64,000 nt of DNA. Source: Methylomarinovum caldicuralii. Its GTDB lineage: Bacteria; Pseudomonadota; Gammaproteobacteria; Methylococcales; Methylothermaceae. Shown here piece by piece: positions 26,704 to 34,909 of the stretch. Numbering within the stretch: the first letter of the stretch is position 1; every line of letters begins with the position of its first letter. The stretch is taken from positions 1,938,990-2,002,989 of the forward strand of contig NZ_AP024714.1 in assembly GCF_033126985.1 (NCBI RefSeq), read 5' to 3'. Both the position numbers and the translations under genes were made by a program. A model generated the notes under the pieces. The model was not told where the DNA came from and did not search any database. It saw only the letters and a list, made by a program, of their open reading frames with translations.

Positions 26704-27860
26704 CAGGGCAATCGCATGAACGCTACGTCCATCCAAGCAACTGAGCCCGATAATGGTCACTGGAGGCGGCCAGGAGCCGTCTTGCCTTGATACCCCCGCG
26801 GCGTTTGGTGGAGTCGAGGCGAAAGAGATTGAGCACCATCTGTTTGAGCAGCGCCAGGTTATGAGCCGCATGTCGGGTTCGAAGGCGCATCTGATCATCG
26901 TTGAATACGACATCCATACACCAGTGAAGCGGGTTCTCCACCGCCCAATGCTGGCGCACCGCCGAGTCAAGCCGTTCGGCATCGGCCGGCAGGCTGCTGA
27001 TGTAGAAACGCCGTTCCCGGGTGGTTTTGCCGGCGACGGTGCGTTCGGACTCGACCACGGCAAAGCAGGCCAGATCCGGCCAGCGCTGGGGCCGGTCCAG
27101 GCCGTCGAGCTGGTCGAACACATAGCAGCGGCGCACTTCCAGGCGACCATGCGCCTTGTCGACCGTCTCGCATTGCTGATGCGGGGTTTTGTCCGGCGCG
27201 TCCTGAAAGGCCTGGAAGAAATCCCGGATCGATTCGGCCAGACCTTTCTGGTTGTCCTTGACCGCCAGTACATAGTCGGCCCCCCGGTCACGGATGGCCT
27301 TGGCAATCTTGGGATCGGTCCCCATGGCATCGAGGGTCACCACGCATCCTTTCAAGGCCAGGGTCTCCAGCAGGGCGGGAATGGCCGTCTTCTCGTTGGA
27401 TTTGTCGGCCACCGCCTCTTGACCGACCACCAACCGGTACTGAGCCGCAAAGGCACTGACCCGATGCAGGGGATCCTGCCCCTTGGACCGGCTACGCCGA
27501 CTGGTCTTGCCGTCGATGGCGATCACCTGACCTTCCAATGCCGGAACCACGCTCACCGCCCAGCGCTGGAAGGCCGATCCGAACGCTTCCGGATCGATCA
27601 TCGCCAAAATCCTCCCCAGGGTGTCGTGGGACGGAATCCCATGCGGCAAGGGCACGTATCGACGCAGCCAATCCAGCTTCTCTTTGCCCCAAAGTTCAAT
27701 CTCCACCAACGTATCGGTACCGCAGATCACCGCGCACACCACAACCACCAGCACTTCCACCAGATCGTAGGTTACCTTCGATGATTGTCGCTGGTCCGGA
27801 ATCGATACGAACACCTCGCTCAGCGCCAGGGGCTTTTCCAACATCTGTGCCTCCCACAAA
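26704..27860 (-). mobile_element. ISAs1-family insertion sequence, truncated copy (copy 1)
   Basis: This segment matches the complete copy at 33648-34909 almost base for base from the left inverted repeat (CAGGGCAATCGCATGAA, 26704-26720) to position 27860. The last 105 bases, including the right inverted repeat and upstream region, are missing. The element is therefore probably immobile, although the transposase frame is intact. Confidence 0.9.
26723..27844 (-). CDS. ISAs1-family transposase (copy 1)
   Basis: A 373-residue DDE transposase. The segments IPSHDTLGRILAMIDPEAF, GQVIAIDGKTSRRS (first catalytic Asp), CVVTLDAMGTDPKIAKAI (second Asp region) and the C-terminal VENPLHWCMDVVFNDD (Glu region) mark the ISAs1/H-repeat family. 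I chose the ATG at 27844 (MLEKPLALSEVF); the longer frame upstream is foreign sequence. It differs from copy 2 at five residues that I can see (T/A, A/G, D/A, S/P, L/V). Confidence 0.92.
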   Translation of the reverse strand: MLEKPLALSEVFVSIPDQRQSSKVTYDLVEVLVVVVCAVICGTDTLVEIELWGKEKLDWLRRYVPLPHGIPSHDTLGRILAMIDPEAFGSAFQRWAVSVVPALEGQVIAIDGKTSRRSRSKGQDPLHRVSAFAAQYRLVVGQEAVADKSNEKTAIPALLETLALKGCVVTLDAMGTDPKIAKAIRDRGADYVLAVKDNQKGLAESIRDFFQAFQDAPDKTPHQQCETVDKAHGRLEVRRCYVFDQLDGLDRPQRWPDLACFAVVESERTVAGKTTRERRFYISSLPADAERLDSAVRQHWAVENPLHWCMDVVFNDDQMRLRTRHAAHNLALLKQMVLNLFRLDSTKRRGGIKARRLLAASSDHYRAQLLGWT

Positions 27861-27948
27861 GCGCCGGCTGCTCTTTTTCCAACCACGAGGTGGTGAGCAG
27901 CACCAGGAATCCGAGGACACCGAAGAGAAATATCTGAGCCAAATCCAC
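27820..27948 (-). pseudogene. YidC-like N-terminal gene fragment fused to the truncated IS
   Basis: On the minus strand a GTG at 27948 opens a frame reading DLAQIFLFGVLGFLVLL then TTSWLEKEQPA, a short acidic start followed by one membrane helix and a Trp. This resembles the first helix of the YidC/Oxa1 insertase. After 29 codons it runs into IS sequence at 27860 and stops at 27820. No further yidC sequence is in the window. The identification rests on pattern only. Confidence 0.4.
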
Positions 27949-27987
27949 TGGCAGCCGCACCTGCAAACCGTTAAAATTTGCCCATCC

Positions 27988-28064
27988 GCCCCGATAGCTC
28001 AGCTGGATAGAGCGTCCCCCTCCTAAGGGGAAGGCCCCAGGTTCGAATCCTGGTCGGGGCGCCA
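27988..28064 (+). tRNA. tRNA-Arg (anticodon CCU)
   Basis: A full cloverleaf: acceptor GCCCCGA/TCGGGGC, D arm GCTC...GAGC, anticodon stem TCCCC/GGGGA with loop CTCCTAA (CCT), T arm CCAGG TTCGAAT CCTGG, discriminator G and encoded CCA. It reads AGG codons. Confidence 0.95.
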
Positions 28065-28171
28065 TCGTTCAATCGCTTTATTTCCTTTGTATCCGCCAGC
28101 CTAGGCGACACAGGCACCGATTCTGCCACTCCACCCGCTTTCCCCACCACCATGTCCCGCATCATCCGCAT

Positions 28172-28196
28172 GTGTGCGCCCATGCTGGGCGCACAC
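28172..28196. repeat. Perfect 10-bp palindrome next to a terminator
   Basis: GTGTGCGCCC and GGGCGCACAC flank a 5-base loop. Read on the minus strand it begins GTGTGCGCCCAGCATGGGCG, very like the block at 14245-14265, and it also lies directly after a terminator. The remaining 28065-28171 stretch carries no gene that I can see. Confidence 0.6.
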
Positions 28197-28197
28197 G

Positions 28198-28221
28198 AAA
28201 AAGGCCGGTGCTGGGCCGGCC
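28198..28221 (-). terminator. Rho-independent terminator beyond the tRNA-Ile fragment
   Basis: Minus strand: GGCCGG, loop CCCAGCA, CCGGCC, then TTTTT. It lies 25 bases beyond the 3' end of the partial tRNA-Ile(CAU) sequence, so it was probably the original terminator of that tRNA transcript before element insertion. Confidence 0.75.
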
Positions 28222-28245
28222 CTTTCAATCGACATTTGTTTTAAG

Positions 28246-28294
28246 TTGGTGGGCCCTGTAGGATTCGAACCTACGACCAATGGATTATGAGTCC
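28246..28294 (-). repeat. Left attachment-site repeat (partial tRNA-Ile 3' half)
   Basis: It carries anticodon loop CTCATAA, T arm and acceptor 3' strand with CCA, but the 5' half of a tRNA is absent. The anticodon stem (GTGGA/TCCAT) differs slightly from the intact copy yet still pairs. ACCGC and GCGGT arms at 28294-28307 form a small inverted repeat just inside the element. Confidence 0.75.
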
Positions 28295-28388
28295 ACCGCA
28301 TTAGCGGTTGATGCAGTTAGACGTGGTTCGCTTGCCATTGATTTTTCAGCGGTTTACCATTGCCGGAAATTGACGAAAATCGCTGGAA

Positions 28389-29633
28389 ATGGACACCGAA
28401 CATAGCACCGGCATAGCACCGCCCGACAAATGGACCCTCACCAAGCGGCTGCTAGAATCCATAGCACCGCCTAGCACCGGTCGCCGGTTCGTCTATGACG
28501 CCAAGGTGCCCGGCCTGCGGGTGCAGGTGACCGCCGCCGGCACCAAGTCCTTCCAGTTATACCGCTGGTACCAGGGCAAGCCCGTCAAGGTGACGCTGGG
28601 CCGCTTCCCAGTCATGACCGTTGAGCAGGCCCGCCAGGCCGCAAGGAAGCTGCTGGGCGAAATGGCCGAAGGCAAGAATCCGCAGACCGAGAAACGCCGC
28701 CGCCAGGCCGAGGCCGTCACCCTGGCCCAGACGGTGGACGACTATCTGTCCATCCGCGACCTGAAGCCCAGTACTGTGGCCGACGTGCGCAAGATGATGG
28801 CCTGGGGGCTGGCCGACTGGCAGGACAAGCGCCTGACCGCCATCCGTCAGGACATGGTGGAGCGCCGCTATCAGGCCCTGTGCGAGAAGTCGCCAGCCTG
28901 CGCCAACCGGACCATGCGCTACCTGCGGGCGGTGCTGAACTTCGCCATGGCCCGCTACAGCGCCCCCGACGGATCGCCGATCCTGCCGGCCAATCCCGTC
29001 CAGCGCCTGACCCTCACCCGCGCCTGGAAGCGAGTGGACCGCCGCCGCACCCTGATCAAGCCGCATGAGCTGCCCGCCTGGTGGCAGGCCCTGGAGCAGA
29101 TCAACCCGCTGCACGCCGACTTCTTCCGCCTGGTGCTGCTCACCGGCTTGCGAAAGTCCGAGGCCCTGGAGCTGACCTGGGCCGACATTGACTTGAGGGG
29201 CCGCCTGCTCACCGTCACCGACACCAAGGCCAGACGACCGCACGCCCTGCCGCTGACCGACTACCTGGCCGGGATGCTAGAACGGCGCCGCTGCCTGGCG
29301 GTGGCCGATCACGTCTTCGCCGACCACCGCGGCCGGGTGGTTTCCAATTTCCGCTATTCCCAGGCCAAGGTGGAGGCCGTCAGCAGCGTGAAGTTCTGCA
29401 TCCATGACCTGCGCCGAACCTTCATCACCATCGCCGAAAGCCTGGACATTCCGGCCTACGCCCTCAAGCGCCTGCTCAACCACGCCACCGGCAGTGACGT
29501 GACCGCTGGCTACATCGTCATCGACACCGAGCGACTGCGGGGGCCCATGCAGCAGGTGACCGACTACGTGCTGAAGGCGGTGGGAGAGAAGGAAAGCGCC
29601 GCCGTCATGCCATTGCGACAGAAGGAGGCTTGA
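28389..29633 (+). CDS. Tyrosine-type site-specific integrase
   Basis: A 414-residue phage/island integrase. An N-terminal arm-binding DUF4102-like domain (FVYDAKVPGLRVQVTAAGTK) is followed by a SAM-like core-binding domain (about 110-205) and a catalytic domain with Arg in LLTGLRKSEALELTW (about 265), His-Leu-Arg-Arg in CIHDLRRTFITIAE (about 340) and the Tyr in TAGYIVIDTERL (about 378). It lies 95 bases from the left attachment repeat. Overlap with the antitoxin region is minimal, and AAGGAGG in its last codons serves the next gene. Confidence 0.93.
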   Translation: MDTEHSTGIAPPDKWTLTKRLLESIAPPSTGRRFVYDAKVPGLRVQVTAAGTKSFQLYRWYQGKPVKVTLGRFPVMTVEQARQAARKLLGEMAEGKNPQTEKRRRQAEAVTLAQTVDDYLSIRDLKPSTVADVRKMMAWGLADWQDKRLTAIRQDMVERRYQALCEKSPACANRTMRYLRAVLNFAMARYSAPDGSPILPANPVQRLTLTRAWKRVDRRRTLIKPHELPAWWQALEQINPLHADFFRLVLLTGLRKSEALELTWADIDLRGRLLTVTDTKARRPHALPLTDYLAGMLERRRCLAVADHVFADHRGRVVSNFRYSQAKVEAVSSVKFCIHDLRRTFITIAESLDIPAYALKRLLNHATGSDVTAGYIVIDTERLRGPMQQVTDYVLKAVGEKESAAVMPLRQKEA

Positions 29634-29635
29634 CC

Positions 29636-29872
29636 ATGTGCCGACAAGAGACCGCCGAACGCATCCGGGAGATGGCCCAGGAGCTGCCGGAGGAAGACGC
29701 CATCGAGGTGCTGAAGTTCATCGAATACCTGCGATTCCGTCGCCTGGCCGGAGAAGACGAGACCAGCTATCTGTTGAAGGAGCCAGCCAACCGCCGCCGC
29801 CTGCTGGAGGCAGTGGAGAAAATCCGCAAGGGACGCGACATCGAGGCCAAGGAGCTGCTGCCGGATGATTAG
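29636..29872 (+). CDS. Antitoxin of a YoeB-type toxin-antitoxin pair
   Basis: A 78-residue protein. The N-terminal half (RIREMAQELPEEDAIEVLKF) resembles DUF2281/small helical antitoxins rather than the Phd/YefM DNA-binding fold. The C-terminal half (SYLLKEPANRRRLLEAVEKI) closely follows the toxin-wrapping tail of YefM. The ATG at 29636 has AAGGAGG 7 bases upstream, inside the integrase 3' end. Its stop overlaps the toxin start by 8 bases, the usual antitoxin-first coupling. Confidence 0.85.
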   Translation: MCRQETAERIREMAQELPEEDAIEVLKFIEYLRFRRLAGEDETSYLLKEPANRRRLLEAVEKIRKGRDIEAKELLPDD

Positions 29873-30119
29873 CTTCGAGCGCCAGGCCTGGGAGGATTAC
29901 CTGTACTGGCAGAAACACGACAAGGCCAAACTCAGGCGCATCAACCAGCTGATCCGGGACATCCAGCGCGATCCATTCACCGGCCTTGGCAAACCCGAAC
30001 CGCTCAAGCATGAACTGGCCGGCTTCTGGTCCCGCCGGATCTACCACGAGCACCGCCTGGTTTACACCGTCCAGGGCAATCACGTCATCATTGCCCAATG
30101 CCGGTACCACTATGACTGA
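29865..30119 (+). CDS. yoeB: Txe/YoeB-family mRNA interferase toxin
   Basis: An 84-residue ribosome-dependent endoribonuclease that cleaves mRNA in the A site. It matches the family over its whole length: MISFERQAWEDYLYWQKHDK, then LKHELAGFWSRRIYHEHRLV and the C-terminal CRYHYD with the catalytic His. The conserved Glu and Arg of the active site are present. Paired with the overlapping antitoxin gene; it probably stabilises the integrated element. Confidence 0.93.
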   Translation: MISFERQAWEDYLYWQKHDKAKLRRINQLIRDIQRDPFTGLGKPEPLKHELAGFWSRRIYHEHRLVYTVQGNHVIIAQCRYHYD

Positions 30120-30218
30120 GTGACCGAGTTCCGCCGCGCCTAGGCTGATCACCGAAAGCCGGGGATCCCTTGCCCGGTTGGCGCGGCGATCCTTTGAGGG
30201 AATGCCTGGAGGGAGGCG

Positions 30219-30503
30219 ATGAAGATTCCCGATTGGGTGCCGAAGGAAGGCGTCGACTATCTGGCTGAATACCACAAATCAATGACAGCGCTTGCAGATT
30301 CTCATCCGATTGATGAGGAGGTGCTCAGGCAAAAAATCCAAGTATTGGAAAGACTGGCCATTTCTGAGGAGATACGAACCGATGCCGTTGAACCGCTGAA
30401 ACAGATGGGATTCACCCGGTGGCGGGATTTCTATGGTGTTGGGTCCCGTGTGATCATACCCCCAAAAGGAGCTATCCTTTGTTCCGTGCCTGGGATGTTC
30501 TGA
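30219..30503 (+). CDS. Hypothetical protein, possibly frameshifted at its 3' end
   Basis: A 94-residue frame with no family I recognise: MKIPDWVPKEGVDYLAEYHK, then a helical middle and GFTRWRDFYGVGSRVIIPPK. GGAGG precedes the ATG. After the C5-A4 run near 30459-30469 another frame reads FRAWDVLSELMAEAQAGKK to a stop at 30550 and looks more natural than the frame's own end. The gene may be frameshifted or cut by the adjacent IS481 insertion. The spacer 30120-30218 holds nothing recognisable. Confidence 0.5.
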   Translation: MKIPDWVPKEGVDYLAEYHKSMTALADSHPIDEEVLRQKIQVLERLAISEEIRTDAVEPLKQMGFTRWRDFYGVGSRVIIPPKGAILCSVPGMF

Positions 30504-30567
30504 GCGAGCTGATGGCAGAGGCTCAGGCCGGAAAGAAGGTGCAAGTTTGACGGAGAAGGAGGAAGCC

Positions 30568-31632
30568 ATGGTCATCCGTCTTCACAAGAAAGCCCGCACC
30601 ACCCCTGAGATCCGCCGGGAGATCCAGAACTCCGATCTGCCGGCCACGGTCCTGGCCAGGAAATACGGCGTTCATCGTCATACCATCCGCAAGTGGCGCC
30701 AGCGCGATTCGGTCGAGGACGCCTCGCACCGGCCCCATCGCATCCATGCCACCCTGACCCCGCAGCAGGAAGCGATCGTGGTCTGTCTGCGCGAAACCCT
30801 GCTGCTGCCCCTGGACGACCTGCTGGCGGTCGTTCACCGCTTCATCCATCCCAAGATGTCCCGCTCGGCTCTGGACCGGCTGCTGCGCCGCCATGGGGTC
30901 TCCAATCTCAAGGAACTGATCGCTGCCAAGGAAGGGGAGAACGCCCCCGCCAAGGCCAAAAAGAAAGGCTTCAAGGACTACGAGCCCGGGTTTGTCCACA
31001 TCGACATCAAGTACCTGCCCAAGATGCCCGATGAGACTCGGGGCCGTTACCTCTTCGTCGCCATCGACCGCGCCAGTCGCCGGGTCTACCTGGAAATCCA
31101 TCCCACCAAGGAAGCCCAGGTCGCCGCCGCCTTCCTCGACCGCCTGATCGCCAAGGCTCCCTTAAAAATCACCAAGGTCCTGACCGACAACGGCAAAGAC
31201 AAATCCGCCGGGAGCGGATTTGGACCGCGCAGCGGGCCCCGAAGGGGCGAACCCCAGGGATGGGGTGAGCAATTCACTGACCGCTTCTGGGCCACCGGGG
31301 AACGCGAACCGACCGGCCGTCACCTTTTCGACCCGGCCTGCCAACGCCATGGCATCGAGCACCGCCTCATCCCACCCAAACACCCGCAGACCAATGGGAT
31401 GGTAGAACGTTTCAACGGTCGGATCGCCGAGATCCTCAAAACCACCCGCTTCCGCAGCAGCCAGGATCTGGAACGGACCTTGATGCAGTATGCCAGTGTC
31501 TACAACCATCAGATCCCCCAGAAGGCCCTGGGACACATATCACCAGTACAGGCCCTCAAAGACTGGCAGAAGAAGCGGCCGGAGCTCTTCAAAAAACGTG
31601 TATACAATCTCACGGGGCTTGACACCCAGTAA
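30568..31632 (+). CDS. IS481-family transposase with an in-frame palindromic insertion
   Basis: A 354-residue DDE transposase. An N-terminal helix-turn-helix (LPATVLARKYGVHRHTIRKW) precedes an integrase-core domain: FVHIDIKYLPKMP (first Asp), KVLTDNGK (second Asp) and HPQTNGMVERFNGRIAEIL (Glu). Between the second Asp and FTDRFWATGEREPTGRH the protein has about 24 extra residues (KSAGSGFGPRSGPRRGEPQG and so on) encoded by a palindrome-rich insert. AAGGAGG precedes the ATG at 30568; an upstream TTG is less likely. Confidence 0.88.
   Translation: MVIRLHKKARTTPEIRREIQNSDLPATVLARKYGVHRHTIRKWRQRDSVEDASHRPHRIHATLTPQQEAIVVCLRETLLLPLDDLLAVVHRFIHPKMSRSALDRLLRRHGVSNLKELIAAKEGENAPAKAKKKGFKDYEPGFVHIDIKYLPKMPDETRGRYLFVAIDRASRRVYLEIHPTKEAQVAAAFLDRLIAKAPLKITKVLTDNGKDKSAGSGFGPRSGPRRGEPQGWGEQFTDRFWATGEREPTGRHLFDPACQRHGIEHRLIPPKHPQTNGMVERFNGRIAEILKTTRFRSSQDLERTLMQYASVYNHQIPQKALGHISPVQALKDWQKKRPELFKKRVYNLTGLDTQ
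31198..31275. repeat. REP-like palindromic element inside the IS481 transposase
   Basis: Three successive inverted repeats: AAATCCGC/GCGGATTT with 5-base loop (31201-31221), GCCCC/GGGGC (about 31235-31248) and ACCCC/GGGGT (about 31250-31266). Length is a multiple of three with no stop in the transposase frame. Confidence 0.6.
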
Positions 31633-31665
31633 AAAAGCCCGGCCAGAGCGATCCGGTAGGGCTTT
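31631..31665 (-). terminator. Rho-independent terminator downstream of tRNA-Ile(CAU)
   Basis: Minus strand: AAAGCCC and GGGCTTT arms enclosing an 18-base loop, followed by TTTTTT. It lies 8 bases beyond the tRNA CCA. It is on the element side of the junction, so the element seems to restore termination after integrating. Confidence 0.6.
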
Positions 31666-31672
31666 GATTTTG

Positions 31673-31750
<78 letters not shown>

Positions 31751-31758
31751 ATGCGGAA

Positions 31759-33552
<1,794 letters not shown>

Positions 33553-33601
33553 ATATTCTTCAACCTTGATCGATGGGTCGTCTCGACGAAGAAAACATTA
33601 C

Positions 33602-33632
33602 ATTATATCTTGTCCTACGCAAAGATTCACAA
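33602..33632 (-). promoter_or_regulatory. Candidate own promoter of rpoD
   Basis: Minus strand TTGTGA (33627-33632), 19-base spacer and perfect TATAAT (33602-33607), 50 bases upstream of the ATG and downstream of the IS insertion point. It could keep rpoD expressed despite the insertion. The TTGTGA also contains the former end of dnaG. Confidence 0.5.
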
Positions 33633-33647
33633 CGATTCCTTGCTCAG

Positions 33648-34909
33648 CAGGGCAATCGCATGAACGCTACGTCCATCCAAGCACCTGAGCCCGATAGTGG
33701 TCACTGGAGGCGGCCAGGAGCCGTCTTGCCTTGATACCCCCGCGGCGTTTGGTGGGGTCGAGGCGAAAGAGATTGAGCACCATCTGTTTGAGCAGCGCCA
33801 GGTTATGAGCCGCATGTCGGGTTCGAAGGCGCATCTGATCATCGTTGAATACGACATCCATACACCAGTGAAGCGGGTTCTCCACCGCCCAATGCTGGCG
33901 CACCGCCGAGGCCAGCCGTTCGGCATCGCCCGGCAGGCTGCTGATGTAGAAACGCCGTTCCCGGGTGGTTTTGCCGGCGACGGTGCGTTCGGACTCGACC
34001 ACGGCAAAGCAGGCCAGATCCGGCCAGCGCTGGGGCCGGTCCAGGCCGTCGAGCTGGTCGAACACATAGCAGCGGCGCACTTCCAGGCGACCATGCGCCT
34101 TGTCGACCGTCTCGCATTGCTGATGCGGGGTTTTGTCCGGCGCGTCCTGGAAGGCCTGGAAGAAATCCCGGATCGATTCGGCCAGACCTTTCTGGTTGTC
34201 CTTGACCGCCAGTACATAGTCGGCCCCCCGGTCACGGATGGCCTTGGCAATCTTGGGATCGGTCCCCATGGCATCGAGGGTCACCACGCATCCTTTCAAG
34301 GCCAGGGTCTCCAGCAGGGCGGGAATGGCCGTCTTCTCGTTGGATTTGTCGGCCACCGCCTCTTGACCGACCACCAACCGGTACTGAGCCGCAAAGGCAC
34401 TGACCCGATGCAGGGGATCCTGCCCCTTGGACCGGCTGCGCCGACTGGTCTTGCCGTCGATGGCGATCACCTGACCTTCCAATGCCGGAACCACGCTCAC
34501 CGCCCAGCGCTGGAAGGCCGATCCGAACGCTTCCGGATCGATCATCGCCAAAATCCGCCCCAGGGTGTCGTGGGACGGAATCCCATGCGGCAAGGGCACG
34601 TATCGACGCAGCCAATCCAGCTTCTCTTTGCCCCAAAGTTCAATCTCCACCAACGTATCGGCACCGCAGATCACCGCGCACACCACAACCACCAGCACTT
34701 CCACCAGATCGTAGGTTACCTTCGATGATTGTCGCTGGTCCGGAATCGATACGAACACCTCGCTCAGCGCCAGGGGCTTTTCCAACATCTGTGCCTCCCA
34801 CAAAAAGCATGCTCCTCAGAGAAGAAGTCTCTAATCTGCAAGTAATCTGCTGCAAGTCATCGAATCTTAAACCATCATCTTCGTGGGGTATATTCATGCG
34901 ATTGCCCTG
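33648..34909 (-). mobile_element. ISAs1-family insertion sequence, complete copy (copy 2)
   Basis: A 1262-bp element with perfect 17-bp terminal inverted repeats (CAGGGCAATCGCATGAA at 33648-33664, TTCATGCGATTGCCCTG at 34893-34909). It is flanked by a 10-bp target duplication with one mismatch: CCTTGCTCAG (33638-33647) and CCTTTCTCAG (34910-34919). It carries one transposase gene and sits at the dnaG stop codon. Confidence 0.93.
33667..34788 (-). CDS. ISAs1-family transposase (copy 2)
   Basis: A 373-residue DDE transposase, same family and start (MLEKPLALSEVF) as copy 1. The catalytic segments are GQVIAIDGKTSRRS and CVVTLDAMGTDPK; the C-terminus VENPLHWCMDVVFNDD carries the Glu region. Unlike copy 1 it keeps its own upstream region (34789-34909), so transposition competence is plausible. 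Confidence 0.92.
   Translation of the reverse strand: MLEKPLALSEVFVSIPDQRQSSKVTYDLVEVLVVVVCAVICGADTLVEIELWGKEKLDWLRRYVPLPHGIPSHDTLGRILAMIDPEAFGSAFQRWAVSVVPALEGQVIAIDGKTSRRSRSKGQDPLHRVSAFAAQYRLVVGQEAVADKSNEKTAIPALLETLALKGCVVTLDAMGTDPKIAKAIRDRGADYVLAVKDNQKGLAESIRDFFQAFQDAPDKTPHQQCETVDKAHGRLEVRRCYVFDQLDGLDRPQRWPDLACFAVVESERTVAGKTTRERRFYISSLPGDAERLASAVRQHWAVENPLHWCMDVVFNDDQMRLRTRHAAHNLALLKQMVLNLFRLDPTKRRGGIKARRLLAASSDHYRAQVLGWT

Larger units (their letters stand above)
30540..31632 (+). mobile_element. IS481-family insertion sequence inside the integrated element
   Basis: The element consists of one transposase gene with short flanks. The right end on the minus strand reads TGTCAAGCCCCGTGAG. The left end TGCAAGTTTGACGGAG matches it only imperfectly, so boundaries are approximate and the left end may be degenerate. 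Confidence 0.55.

Noticed and set aside
28247-28330. A second tRNA gene at the left attachment site
   Set aside because: The anticodon arm, T arm and CCA are present, but no 5' acceptor strand or D arm can be folded. It is an attachment-site fragment.
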